Source: Pseudomonas sp. JUb42 (GTDB lineage: Bacteria; Pseudomonadota; Gammaproteobacteria; Pseudomonadales; Pseudomonadaceae). From it: 64,000 nt of DNA. The notes beneath the pieces were generated by a model. It did not search any database, was not told the DNA's origin, and saw only the letters and a program-made list of their open reading frames with translations. How positions within the stretch are numbered: position 1 is the stretch's first letter; each line of letters opens with the position of its first letter. The position numbers were made by a program, and so were the translations under genes. The stretch covers positions 1-64,000 of the forward strand of contig NZ_JANUFD010000011.1 of the NCBI RefSeq assembly GCF_024807945.1, given 5' to 3'. Positions 8,405 through 16,969 of this stretch are shown piece by piece.

Positions 8405-8808
8405 GCCTGCCGACACAAGCCCAGGAAGCCCTGGATATCTTCGGCCAACCGCAAGGCTGGGAGCAGCGCGCACGTCTGCTGATGCAATGGGGCGAGCGTT
8501 TGCCTGCCCTCAGCGACGAAGAGAAGATCGACGACTACCGGGTGCATGGCTGCGAAAGCAAGGTCTGGCTGCTGGGCAGTGTCGAGGACGGTCACTGGCA
8601 ATTTCGCGCGGCCAGCGATGCGCGGTTGATTCGCGGGCTGGTGGCGTTGCTGCTGGCACGGGTAAACGGTTTGTCTGCGGCGCAGCTGCAGCAAGTCGAC
8701 CTGCCCGGCTGGTTCGAACAACTAGGGTTGAGCCGTCAGCTCTCGCCCTCACGCAGCAACGGCTTGAATGCCGTGCTGCAACGCATGCGCGAGATGGCGC
8801 TTTTGTAG
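8401..8808 (+). CDS. csdE: SufE-family sulfur acceptor CsdE
   Basis: A 135-residue SufE-domain protein that accepts persulfide sulfur from CsdA and relays it. The acceptor Cys lies in VHGCESKVWL (about residue 51), the canonical SufE position. It overlaps csdA by four bases (ATGA), so the two are coupled. Together with tcdA on the opposite strand just downstream this forms the CSD locus. Its TAG stop codon is contained in the left arm (GTAGGA) of a REP-like hairpin at 8805-8858. Confidence 0.93.
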   Translation: MSLPTQAQEALDIFGQPQGWEQRARLLMQWGERLPALSDEEKIDDYRVHGCESKVWLLGSVEDGHWQFRAASDARLIRGLVALLLARVNGLSAAQLQQVDLPGWFEQLGLSRQLSPSRSNGLNAVLQRMREMALL

Positions 8809-8858
8809 GAACAGCGGTGCATCAGGGAGACCCATTCGCAGCCTTCGGCAGCTCCTAC
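8805..8858. repeat. Degenerate REP-like hairpin overlapping the csdE stop codon
   Basis: GTAGGA at 8805-8810 pairs with TCCTAC at 8853-8858; the interior (GCGGTGCATC, then CAGCCTTCGGCAG) forms a further imperfect stem. It fills the 71-bp convergent gap between csdE and tcdA and could serve both as a transcription end or RNA 3-prime stabiliser. Confidence 0.55.
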
Positions 8859-8879
8859 AGGGCAGCGCCGCGTCAGGGA

Positions 8880-9686
8880 TTAATCCTTCACCCGCTCCGA
8901 AGGCCGACGCGCACCCGCCACAATCTTGTCCACCGCCTTGGTCGCCGCCACCATGCCAAAGGTCGCGGTGACCATCATCACCGCACCGAACCCACCGGCG
9001 CAGTCGAGCTTGACGCCGTCCCCAACGAAACTTTTCTGCAGGCAGATGCTGCCGTCCGGCTTGGGATAGCGCAGCTGTTCGGTGGAGAACACGCAGGGCA
9101 CGCTGTAGTGGCGGTTGGGTGTGCGCGAGAAGTTGTAGTCGCGGCGCAGGGTCGAACGCACTTTCGAGGCCAGCGGGTCGTTATAGGTGCGGTTGAGATC
9201 ACAGACCTGGATCTGGGTCGGATCGATCTGCCCGCCCGCGCCGCCGGTGGTGATGATCTGGATCTTGCGCCGCTTGCACCAGGCAATCAGCGCGGCCTTG
9301 GCGTTGACGCTGTCGATGCAGTCGAGCACGCAGTCGATCTCTGGCGTGATGTAGTCGGCCATGGTCTCGCGGGTGACGAAGTCAGCTACCGCGTGAACCA
9401 CCACATCCGGGTTGATCGCTCGCAGCCGTTCGGCCATGACTTCGACCTTGGGCCGCCCTACCGTGCCCTCAAGGGCGTGCAACTGGCGATTGCTGTTGCT
9501 GACACAGACATCGTCCATATCGAACAGGGAAATTTCGCCCACGCCCGTGCGGGCCATGGCTTCCGCCGCCCACGAGCCGACGCCGCCAATACCGACCACA
9601 GCGACGTGGGCAGCGCGCAAACGCTCCAGGCCTTCGATGCCGTACAAACGGGCGATACCGGCAAAACGCGGATCTTCAGTGCTCAT
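8880..9686 (-). CDS. tcdA: tRNA threonylcarbamoyladenosine dehydratase
   Basis: A 268-residue E1/ThiF-like adenylating enzyme (formerly CsdL) that cyclises t6A at position 37 of ANN-decoding tRNAs to ct6A using ATP. The nucleotide-binding GIGGVGSWAAEAMARTGVG motif (about residues 33-51), DMDDVCVSNSNRQ, the ITTGGAGGQIDP segment and a C-terminal helix are as in TcdA. In E. coli the CsdA-CsdE sulfur relay is genetically and physically linked to this enzyme, which explains the convergent neighbour. Starts at ATG 9686. Confidence 0.93.
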   Translation of the reverse strand: MSTEDPRFAGIARLYGIEGLERLRAAHVAVVGIGGVGSWAAEAMARTGVGEISLFDMDDVCVSNSNRQLHALEGTVGRPKVEVMAERLRAINPDVVVHAVADFVTRETMADYITPEIDCVLDCIDSVNAKAALIAWCKRRKIQIITTGGAGGQIDPTQIQVCDLNRTYNDPLASKVRSTLRRDYNFSRTPNRHYSVPCVFSTEQLRYPKPDGSICLQKSFVGDGVKLDCAGGFGAVMMVTATFGMVAATKAVDKIVAGARRPSERVKD

Positions 9687-9805
9687 GGGCCTTACCTCAA
9701 AAAACCGGCGCGCAGTATAGAGCGCCTTATGGCGCCGTTACACATGGTTTTGCTTTAAGATAGCCGCCTTTTCATGCTTTGAATCCTGCCACCGGAGTCC
9801 TGTTC

Positions 9806-10957
9806 ATGACGGCCCCAGCCGATCTCTCGCCTACCCTGCAGCTCGCCTGCGACCTGATTCGCCGTCCGTCGGTCACTCCACTGGACGCTGACTGTCAGGC
9901 CGTGATGATGAAGCGCCTGGGCGCTGTCGGCTTCAAGCTTGAGCCGATGCGCATCGAAGATGTGGACAACTTCTGGGCGACCCACGGCGAAGGCGATGGC
10001 CCGGTGCTGTGCTTTGCCGGTCATACCGATGTGGTCCCGACCGGCCCGGTCCAGGCCTGGCAGAACGACCCGTTCAATGCCCTGATCGACGAGCACGGCA
10101 TGCTTTGCGGCCGCGGCGCCGCCGATATGAAAGGCAGCCTGGCGTCGATGGTTATTGCAACTGAACGTTTCGTCGCCGAATACCCGAATCATCGGGGCAA
10201 GGTCGCCTATCTGATCACCAGCGACGAAGAAGGCCCGGCCCATCATGGCACCAAGGCCGTGGTCGAGCGTCTGGCGGCACGCAAGGAGCGCCTGGACTGG
10301 TGCATCGTCGGCGAGCCGTCGAGCACCACCCTGGTCGGTGACGTGGTCAAGAACGGCCGGCGCGGCTCCCTGGGCGCGACCCTTACCGTACGCGGCGTAC
10401 AGGGCCATGTGGCCTATCCGCATCTGGCGAAGAACCCGATCCATCTGGTCGCTCCGGCCCTGGCCGAACTGGCCGCCGAGCACTGGGACAACGGCAACGA
10501 TTTCTTCCCGCCGACCAGCTTCCAGATTTCCAACCTCAACTCCGGCACCGGCGCGACCAACGTCATCCCCGGTGAACTGACGGCGGTGTTCAACTTCCGC
10601 TTCTCCACCGAATCCACCGTCGAAGGCCTGCAACAGCGCGTCGCCACCATCCTCGACAAGCACGGCCTCGACTGGCATGTGGACTGGGCCTTGTCCGGAC
10701 TGCCGTTCCTCACCGAGCCGGGTGACTTGCTCGACGCCGTGTCGGCCAGCATCAAGGCGGTCACTGGCCGCGACACCAAGGCCTCCACCAGCGGCGGCAC
10801 CTCCGATGGCCGCTTCATCGCCACCCTGGGCACCCAGGTCGTGGAACTGGGCCCGGTCAACGCCACCATTCACCAGGTCAACGAGCGCATCCTGGCCAGC
10901 GACCTCGACGTGCTGACCGAGATCTACTACCAGACCCTGGTCAAGTTGCTCGCCTGA
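9806..10957 (+). CDS. dapE: Succinyl-diaminopimelate desuccinylase
   Basis: A 383-residue M20-family dizinc hydrolase removing succinate from N-succinyl-LL-diaminopimelate to give LL-DAP for lysine and peptidoglycan. Metal ligands and catalytic residues are visible: CFAGHTDVVP (His about 73, Asp 75), GRGAADMKGSLA (bridging Asp), TSDEEGPA (Glu pair), GEPSS, and the late His in NATIHQVNERI. The insertion in the middle is the lid/dimerisation domain. The ATG at 9806 has a GGAG site upstream; an upstream TTG at 9779 is unlikely. The stop overlaps the rlmA start (TGATG), so translation is coupled. Confidence 0.96.
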   Translation: MTAPADLSPTLQLACDLIRRPSVTPLDADCQAVMMKRLGAVGFKLEPMRIEDVDNFWATHGEGDGPVLCFAGHTDVVPTGPVQAWQNDPFNALIDEHGMLCGRGAADMKGSLASMVIATERFVAEYPNHRGKVAYLITSDEEGPAHHGTKAVVERLAARKERLDWCIVGEPSSTTLVGDVVKNGRRGSLGATLTVRGVQGHVAYPHLAKNPIHLVAPALAELAAEHWDNGNDFFPPTSFQISNLNSGTGATNVIPGELTAVFNFRFSTESTVEGLQQRVATILDKHGLDWHVDWALSGLPFLTEPGDLLDAVSASIKAVTGRDTKASTSGGTSDGRFIATLGTQVVELGPVNATIHQVNERILASDLDVLTEIYYQTLVKLLA

Positions 10958-11766
10958 TGCTGACTTGCCCGATCTGCTCAGCGCCCCTGGCCAACGTCGA
11001 TAACGGTGTGGTCTGCCCGGCCAACCACCGTTTCGACCGCGCCCGCCAGGGCTACCTGAACCTGCTGCCAGTGCAGCACAAGAACAGCCGCGACCCTGGC
11101 GACAACCAGGCCATGGTCGAAGCCCGCCGCGACTTTCTCAATGCCGGGCACTATGCCCCGGTGGCGCGGCGCCTGGCCGAACTGGCGGCCGAGCGCAATC
11201 CGGCACGCTGGCTCGACATCGGCTGTGGCGAGGGTTACTACACCGCGCAGATCGCCGAGGCCCTGCCCCATGCCGACGGCTATGCTCTGGACATTTCCAG
11301 GGAAGCAGTCAAGCGTGCCTGCAAGCGCAACCCGCAGCTGACCTGGTTGATTGCCAGCATGGCGCGGGTGCCGTTGCCCGATGCCAGCTGCCAGTTCCTC
11401 GCCAGCGTGTTCAGCCCCCTGGACTGGAACGAGGCCAAGCGCCTGCTCAGCCCGGGTGGCGGCCTGATGCGTGTCGGCCCGACCAACGATCACCTGATGG
11501 AACTGCGCCAGCGCCTGTACGACGAAGTCCGCGACTACGCTGATGACAAACACCTGGCCCTGGTGCCCGCGGGTATGCAGCTGCAACACAGCGAAACCCT
11601 GCGCTACAGCCTCAAGCTGATCGACGGCCAGTCCCGCGCCGATCTGCTGGCCATGACGCCACACGGCTGGCGGGCCAGCGCCGAGCGTCGCGCCCAGGTC
11701 ATCGACCAGCCAGGACCGTTCAAGGTCACCGTATCCATGCGTTACGATTATTTCGTACTGCAATAG
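10957..11766 (+). CDS. rlmA: 23S rRNA (guanine745-N1)-methyltransferase
   Basis: A 269-residue methyltransferase with an N-terminal zinc site: Cys4, Cys7, Cys20 and His24 in CPIC...CPANH. The Rossmann SAM-binding motif WLDIGCGEGYYT is near residue 85, preceded by the substrate-contact region RQGYLNLLPVQHKNSRDPGD typical of RlmA. It modifies G745 in helix 35 of 23S rRNA. It is directly coupled to dapE and followed after 18 bp by a small conserved gene. Confidence 0.93.
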   Translation: MLTCPICSAPLANVDNGVVCPANHRFDRARQGYLNLLPVQHKNSRDPGDNQAMVEARRDFLNAGHYAPVARRLAELAAERNPARWLDIGCGEGYYTAQIAEALPHADGYALDISREAVKRACKRNPQLTWLIASMARVPLPDASCQFLASVFSPLDWNEAKRLLSPGGGLMRVGPTNDHLMELRQRLYDEVRDYADDKHLALVPAGMQLQHSETLRYSLKLIDGQSRADLLAMTPHGWRASAERRAQVIDQPGPFKVTVSMRYDYFVLQ

Positions 11767-11784
11767 CATTCAATTGAGGCCCTT

Positions 11785-12162
11785 ATGCGCCAGCCCGATA
11801 TCGAGATTTACCTGAAAGACGCCGACGTTGATCACAAGGCCATTACCACTTGGCTAACCGACGCCATTGGTCCGTGCAGCGACTGGTCGCAGAAAGGCCA
11901 GACCTGGAAATGCACCGCTAACGGCATTCCGGTGGTGTGGATCCCCAAGGCTGTAGGCAAATGGAACAGCCTGTGCCTGGACAGCGACAAGACCCCATGG
12001 GAAGACGACATCGCCTGCGCTCGCGCCGCCTTCGCTGCGCTGAACGTCGAAGTGCGTTGCGCACCGGGCACCTGGATCGAGGACGAAAGCGACGAAGCCG
12101 CTGATCGCTGGATCCGCATCAGTGCCGACGGTGAAGAAGAAATTACCTGGCATACCTCGTAA
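11785..12162 (+). CDS. Conserved protein of unknown function
   Basis: A 125-residue acidic, soluble protein with no signal peptide or membrane segment. Notable are two tryptophan-rich patches (ITTWLTDAI, CSDWSQKGQTWKC) and a C-terminal acidic stretch (IEDESDEAADRW, DGEEEITWH). The ribosome site TTGAGG precedes the ATG. It follows rlmA by 18 bp and is probably in the dapE-rlmA transcript. I recall it as a conserved Pseudomonas hypothetical but no family function can be given. Confidence 0.75.
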   Translation: MRQPDIEIYLKDADVDHKAITTWLTDAIGPCSDWSQKGQTWKCTANGIPVVWIPKAVGKWNSLCLDSDKTPWEDDIACARAAFAALNVEVRCAPGTWIEDESDEAADRWIRISADGEEEITWHTS

Positions 12163-12190
12163 CAGCGCTTTTCAAAGCAGGAGCGAATTC

Positions 12191-12282
12191 TGTGGAAGCG
12201 AATTCATTCGCGAAAGCAGTTATGAACACGAAACAAATGCGTCGGTGGTACTGGCCCCTTCGCGAATGAATTCGCTCCCACA
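12191..12282. repeat. 92-bp REPIN, forward orientation
   Basis: Left arm TGTGGAAGCGAATTCATTCG, right arm CGAATGAATTCGCTCCCACA, with the asymmetric centre GCGTCGGTGGTACTGGCC. One of seven copies of the same element in the window. It fills the gap between the conserved unknown gene and plsB. Confidence 0.85.
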
Positions 12283-12378
12283 TTCAATCCTTACAGATGT
12301 TCGACCTGTGCAAGCCGAACTATCCACCAAAAATCCGGCCAAACCCTTGCCCGCCCCTTCCAATACAGCAGAAGCCGT

Positions 12379-14874
12379 ATGACCCGATCCCCGTTTCGCC
12401 GTCTCGTGTTCGGCACCCTGCGCCGCCTGCTGTATCTGTGGGTGCGCTCGGAAACCATCAATCAGTCGTCCTTCACCCTCAATCTGGATCGCAGCCGGCC
12501 GGTGTTCTACGCCTTGCAGTCGCCGTCCCTGAGCGACCTGGCGGTGATCGATACGGAATGCCGCAAGGCCGGTCTGCCTCGGCCGATCCTGCCGGTGGCG
12601 GTAGGCGGCATGATGGAGCCGGCGGCGTTCTTCTACCTGACCCCGGAGCCGGACTGGCTCGGCCGTCAGGACAAGCGCGGCGCCCCGCCGGTACTCGAAC
12701 GACTGGTCGGCGCGGTCAGCCAGAACCCCGGCGAAGACGCGCAAATCATTCCCGTCAGCGTGTTCTGGGGCCAGTCCCCGGACCGTGAATCGAGCCCATG
12801 GAAACTGCTGTTCGCCGACAGTTGGGCGGTCACCGGGCGCCTGCGCAAACTGGTCAGCATCCTGATCCTCGGCCGCAAGACCCGGGTACAGTTCTCCGCA
12901 CCTATCCACTTGCGCGAGCTGGTCAATGAAAACAAGGGTTACGAACTGACCCTGCGCATGAGCCAGCGCCTGTTGCGGGTACACTTTCGCAACCTCAAGA
13001 GCGCCGTGATCGGCCCCGACCTGTCGCACCGGCGCAACCTGGTCAAGGGCCTGGTGGACGAGCCGCTGGTCAAGCAGGCCATCCTCGAAGAAGCCGAACG
13101 GGAGAAAATCCCCGAAGCCAAGGCCCGGGAACAGGCCCTGCGCTACGGCAATGAAATCGCCTCGGACTACACCTACTCGGCGATCCGCTTTCTCGAAGTC
13201 GTGCTCAGTTGGTTCTGGAACAAGATCTATGACGGCATCAAGGTCAGCCATATCGATGGCGTGAAGGATGTCGCGCCGGGCCACGAGATCATCTACGTGC
13301 CCTGCCACCGTAGCCATATCGACTACCTGCTGCTGTCCTACCTGCTGTTCCGCAATGGCCTGACGCCACCGCATATCGCCGCAGGCATCAACCTCAATAT
13401 GCCGGTCATCGGCGGCCTGCTGCGCCGTGGCGGTGCGTTCTTCATGCGCCGCACCTTCAAGGGCAACCCACTCTACACTGCGGTGTTCAACGAATACCTG
13501 CACACCCTGTTCACCAAGGGTTTCCCGGTGGAGTACTTCGTCGAAGGCGGCCGCTCGCGCACCGGACGCATGCTGCAACCCAAGACCGGCATGCTCGCCA
13601 TCACGCTGCGCAGCTTCCTGCGCAACTCGCGCACGCCCATCGTTTTCGTGCCGGTGTATATCGGTTACGAACGGGTCCTGGAAGGTCGCACCTACCTCGG
13701 CGAACTGCGCGGCGCGGCAAAGAAGAAAGAGTCGATCTTCGACATCTTCAAAGTCATCGGCGCCCTCAAGCAGCGCTTCGGCCAGGTATCGGTGAACTTC
13801 GGTGCACCGATCAAACTGGCTGAGTTTCTCGATCACGAGCAACCGGACTGGCGCGAACAGGAACTGGGCCCGCAATTCAAACCGGCCTGGCTCAACGAAA
13901 CCACCAATCGCCTGGGTGAGCGTGTCGCCCGGCACCTGAACGAAGCGGCGGCGATCAACCCGGTCAACCTGGTGGCCCTGGCCCTGCTCTCGACCCAGCG
14001 TATGGCCCTGGACGATCAGGCCATGGAACGGGTGCTCGAGCTGTACCTGACCCTGCTGCGTCGCGTGCCCTACTCGCCCCACACCACCTTGCCCGAAGGC
14101 GATGGCCGGGCGCTGATCGAGCACGTCAAGGCCATGGACCTGGTGTCCGAGCAGAAGGACGCCCTGGGCCGGATTCTGTATCTCGACGAACAGAACGCCG
14201 TGCTCATGACCTACTACCGCAACAACGTGTTGCACATCTTCGCCCTGCCCGCGCTGCTCGCGAGCTTCTTCCAAAGCTCGTCGCGCATGAGCCGTGAACA
14301 GCTGCTGCGCTACATCCATGCGCTGTATCCGTACCTGCAATCGGAGCTGTTTATTCGCTGGTCGATGGCGGAGCTGGACGGGGTGGTCGATCAGTGGCTC
14401 GAGGCCTTTGTCGAACAAGGCCTGCTGCGCTTTGAAAACGATGTTTATCTGCGCCCGGCGCCCAGCTCCCGAGAGTTCGTGTTGCTGACCTTGCTGTCCC
14501 GGGCCATCGCCCAGACCCTGCAACGCTTCTACATGGCCATCGCTCTGCTGCTCAACAGCGGCCAGAACACCCTCAGCGCCGAAGAACTGGAAGACCTGTG
14601 TACGATCATGGCCCAGCGCCTGTCGATTCTGCATGGCCTCAATGCGCCGGAATTCTTCGACAAGAGCCTGTTCCGCCACTTTATCCAGACCCTGCTCGAC
14701 CTCGACGTCTTGCGCCGGGACAGTAATGGCAAACTGGGCTATCACGAACTGCTCGGCGAGCTCGCCGAAGGCGCGGCCAAGCGCGTACTGCCAGCGGAGA
14801 TTCGCTTGTCGATTCGTCAGGTGGCGCTGCATCGCAACGAGCAAGCGAGTGAAGTTGCGGAAAAACAGGAGTAA
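12379..14874 (+). CDS. plsB: Glycerol-3-phosphate 1-O-acyltransferase
   Basis: An 831-residue inner-membrane-associated enzyme that acylates sn-glycerol-3-phosphate to lysophosphatidic acid, the first step of phospholipid synthesis. The four acyltransferase blocks are readable: HRSHIDYLLLSY (catalytic His and Asp, near residue 313), GGAFFMRRTF, FVEGGRSRTGR, and IVFVPVYIGYE. Length matches PlsB of gammaproteobacteria. The chosen ATG (MTRSPFRRLVFGTLRRL) gives the usual basic N-terminus. Transcribed alone, with a REPIN upstream and a structured leader of the next gene downstream. Confidence 0.96.
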   Translation: MTRSPFRRLVFGTLRRLLYLWVRSETINQSSFTLNLDRSRPVFYALQSPSLSDLAVIDTECRKAGLPRPILPVAVGGMMEPAAFFYLTPEPDWLGRQDKRGAPPVLERLVGAVSQNPGEDAQIIPVSVFWGQSPDRESSPWKLLFADSWAVTGRLRKLVSILILGRKTRVQFSAPIHLRELVNENKGYELTLRMSQRLLRVHFRNLKSAVIGPDLSHRRNLVKGLVDEPLVKQAILEEAEREKIPEAKAREQALRYGNEIASDYTYSAIRFLEVVLSWFWNKIYDGIKVSHIDGVKDVAPGHEIIYVPCHRSHIDYLLLSYLLFRNGLTPPHIAAGINLNMPVIGGLLRRGGAFFMRRTFKGNPLYTAVFNEYLHTLFTKGFPVEYFVEGGRSRTGRMLQPKTGMLAITLRSFLRNSRTPIVFVPVYIGYERVLEGRTYLGELRGAAKKKESIFDIFKVIGALKQRFGQVSVNFGAPIKLAEFLDHEQPDWREQELGPQFKPAWLNETTNRLGERVARHLNEAAAINPVNLVALALLSTQRMALDDQAMERVLELYLTLLRRVPYSPHTTLPEGDGRALIEHVKAMDLVSEQKDALGRILYLDEQNAVLMTYYRNNVLHIFALPALLASFFQSSSRMSREQLLRYIHALYPYLQSELFIRWSMAELDGVVDQWLEAFVEQGLLRFENDVYLRPAPSSREFVLLTLLSRAIAQTLQRFYMAIALLLNSGQNTLSAEELEDLCTIMAQRLSILHGLNAPEFFDKSLFRHFIQTLLDLDVLRRDSNGKLGYHELLGELAEGAAKRVLPAEIRLSIRQVALHRNEQASEVAEKQE

Positions 14875-14942
14875 TTCGCGGGAATTTGTAGGGATTTTCT
14901 GAGGGAGAGTGTCGATTGGCGGACGAAGCTTTATTTAGCGCT

Positions 14943-14998
14943 ACGAACATTTCGTTCACTGCTAACTTTTCGTCCGTGCCACTTTCGGCACTTCTTTC
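14943..14998 (+). promoter_or_regulatory. Two small stem-loops upstream of the first YbaY-family gene
   Basis: ACGAA-CAT-TTCGT at 14943-14955 and GTGCC-ACTTTC-GGCAC at 14976-14991, the second followed by TTCTTTC. The second could be a weak terminator for plsB or a leader hairpin; it ends 22 bp before the start at 15014, which has AAGGAAA as ribosome site. Confidence 0.4.
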
Positions 14999-15013
14999 AA
15001 TAAGGAAATTGAA

Positions 15014-15361
15014 ATGACCAGTGAACGCGTTACCCGCCTGCAAGGCGAAGTTTATTACCTGCCACGCATTGCATTGCCTGAGGGCTGCACCCTGACGGTC
15101 ACGCTGAATGACATCACCGCATATGACGCTCCGGCAATCACTATTGCGGTCAGCCAAACCGACGTTACCCGACAAGTGCCGCTACCCTTCGAACTCGGCT
15201 ATAACGCCAGGCTGTTGCCGCAAGGCCGTGATTATGAACTGGAGGCGCGCATCGAGCTGCAAGGCCGCCTGCTGTGGATCAACGACACAATGCAACGCGT
15301 ACAACCGACCGACACTGATCAGACCGGCCTGAGAATTCAGGTCGTTCAAGTCAACGGCTGA
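15014..15361 (+). CDS. YbaY-family protein lacking a signal peptide
   Basis: A 115-residue protein with a single YbaY/DUF domain (beta-sandwich type): GEVYYLPRIALPEGCTLTVT, then RQVPLPFELGYN and LEARIELQGRLLWIND. It is clearly homologous along its length to the lipoprotein encoded at 15532 (compare GEVFYLQRMALPPTATLSVS and GQVPLPFHLHYD), but begins directly with the domain: there is no signal sequence or lipobox. Cytoplasmic location is therefore predicted, which is unusual for the family. The role of the family is unknown. AAGGAAATTGAA gives a convincing ribosome site. Confidence 0.85.
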   Translation: MTSERVTRLQGEVYYLPRIALPEGCTLTVTLNDITAYDAPAITIAVSQTDVTRQVPLPFELGYNARLLPQGRDYELEARIELQGRLLWINDTMQRVQPTDTDQTGLRIQVVQVNG

Positions 15362-15531
15362 TCGATCCAGCGCGGCACATCGCCTTGATGTGGCGCGCCC
15401 TCCCTTCTTCCCGCAACCCGTCTAGACTGTGTTACAGGACATCTCAGCTGCTGATCTGCGCGGGCAAATCCTATAAATTCCGGCCCCTCGCGCAAGCTCT
15501 TTGTCAGCGCAACCGAAATACGGATAGGCCC

Positions 15532-15930
15532 ATGAAAAAACTTACCCTATTGCTGATGGCCGCCCTGCTCGGCGCCTGCAGCAACCTGCAACCATCCACT
15601 CACGCCAGCCTCGATGGCGAAGTCTTCTACCTGCAACGCATGGCCTTGCCGCCGACCGCCACCCTGAGCGTCAGCCTGCAGGACGTTTCCCTCGCCGACG
15701 CCCCGGCGTTGGTCCTCGCCCAGCAAAACGGCCCAGTCAAAGGCCAGGTGCCGCTGCCCTTCCATCTGCATTACGATCCGACGCAGATCCAGCCCGGCCA
15801 TCAGTACGCAATCAGTGCGCGAATCGAATCGGATGGACAACTTCTATTCGTCACCACCGAACGGCATGGCGTACAGTTGGACGGCAAGGATCCACAGCCG
15901 TTGCGCATTCGCCTGAATCCGGCGCGCTGA
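15532..15930 (+). CDS. YbaY-family lipoprotein
   Basis: A 132-residue lipoprotein: signal peptide MKKLTLLLMAALLGACS with the lipobox LGAC (Cys about residue 16), then one YbaY domain from GEVFYLQRMALP to the C-terminus. Residue after Cys is Ser, so outer-membrane sorting is expected under the usual rule. It follows its signal-less paralogue by 170 bp, which contains no gene but probably its own promoter. Function unknown; some YbaY-family proteins are annotated in relation to glycolipid or META-like stress proteins, without firm evidence. Confidence 0.88.
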   Translation: MKKLTLLLMAALLGACSNLQPSTHASLDGEVFYLQRMALPPTATLSVSLQDVSLADAPALVLAQQNGPVKGQVPLPFHLHYDPTQIQPGHQYAISARIESDGQLLFVTTERHGVQLDGKDPQPLRIRLNPAR

Positions 15931-16020
15931 CGCCTGGGATCTTCCCGACCAGGGCTGCGCCATCGTGCAATGGTGCTGCCAGCAGTTTTCAAGAAAGCTT
16001 TATTAGAAAAGGATGCCCCT

Positions 16021-16710
16021 ATGTTCCGCTCTTCCCTCGGTTTCGCCGCCCTGTGCAGCGGCCTGCTGCTGTCGGCCAACGCCTTTGCCCTGTCGCTGGG
16101 CGATCTGTCGCAGTCCGACGCCACCGGCGGCCTGAAAGACGCCCTCAGCCAGGGTGCGCAGATTGCGGTCAAACAACTGGGCGTGCCCGGTGGTTTCAGC
16201 AACAACAAGGACGTGCGCATCGAGTTGCCGGGCAACCTGGGCAAGGCCGCCAAGAAAATGAAGCAGTTCGGCATGGGTGATCAGGTCGATCAGCTGGAGA
16301 ACAGCATGAACCAGGCTGCCGAAGCGGCAGTGCCTCAGGCTCAGGCTTTGCTGGTCGATGCCGTGAAGAAAATGAGCGTGTCCGACGCCAAGGGCATTCT
16401 GGCGGGCGGCAAGGACTCAGCCACCCAATACCTGGACAAGAGCAGCCGCGAACAGATTCGCGCCAAGTTCCTGCCCATCGTCAAGCAAGCCACCGACAAG
16501 GTTGGCGTGGCCCAGAAATACAACGCCTTCGCCAGCCAGGCTGCGTCCTTCGGTGTGATCGACAGCAAGTCGGCCAACGTCGAAAACTACGTGACCGAAC
16601 AGGCGCTGAACGGCCTGTTTGAAATGATCGCCAAGCAGGAAGAAAGCATCCGCGCCAACCCGGCCGCTGCCGCTACCAGCCTGGCGAAGAAGGTATTTGG
16701 CGCGCTGTAA
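16021..16710 (+). CDS. DUF4197 domain-containing periplasmic protein
   Basis: A 229-residue exported protein. Residues 1-22 (MFRSSLGFAALCSGLLLSANAFA) are a Sec signal peptide; the rest is an Ala/Lys-rich mainly helical domain matching DUF4197 (DALSQGAQIAVKQLGVPGGF, DAKGILAGGKDSATQYL, VENYVTEQALNGLFEMIAKQEESIRANP). The ATG at 16021 has AAAGGA upstream; upstream in-frame codons would destroy the signal peptide. Function unknown. A REP-type palindrome begins 25 bp after the stop. Confidence 0.88.
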   Translation: MFRSSLGFAALCSGLLLSANAFALSLGDLSQSDATGGLKDALSQGAQIAVKQLGVPGGFSNNKDVRIELPGNLGKAAKKMKQFGMGDQVDQLENSMNQAAEAAVPQAQALLVDAVKKMSVSDAKGILAGGKDSATQYLDKSSREQIRAKFLPIVKQATDKVGVAQKYNAFASQAASFGVIDSKSANVENYVTEQALNGLFEMIAKQEESIRANPAAAATSLAKKVFGAL

Positions 16711-16734
16711 CGTCGGATTGGAATGCAATGATCC

Positions 16735-16820
16735 GTAGGACCGGCTTTAGCCGGAGGGCGCCTTTGAAACTGATGACGCTCTCCCGGCTAAAGCCGAGCG
16801 CCGCCCGGCCGGTCCCACAG
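16735..16820. repeat. REP-type imperfect palindrome, family A
   Basis: CGTAGGACCGGCTTTAGCCG at the left and CCCGGCTAAAGCCG then GGCCGGTCCCAC at the right. The centre is longer and less regular than in the 18-6-18 copies, as if one arm had been extended. Confidence 0.7.
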
Positions 16821-16969
16821 GATGTCGTTGATTCAGATAGTTATGTACTACCCGCTGCGGTTTTGAGCACACCAAATGAGACGATTCCGAAGGATCGCTC
16901 TCTATCCTTTGAGTGAAATTTCCTAAACAATCCTCCCCCGCTTGTGCTCGTCAGATTCAGGAATTAGCC

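Noticed and set aside
5942..8473. A very long minus-strand open frame (843 codons) opposite dapD and csdA
   Set aside because: Antisense shadow of GC-rich coding sequence; His/Gln/Gly-rich translation with no domain, and both plus-strand genes are certain.
12220..14844. An 874-codon minus-strand open frame opposite plsB
   Set aside because: Shadow of plsB codon usage; no family resemblance and no ribosome site.
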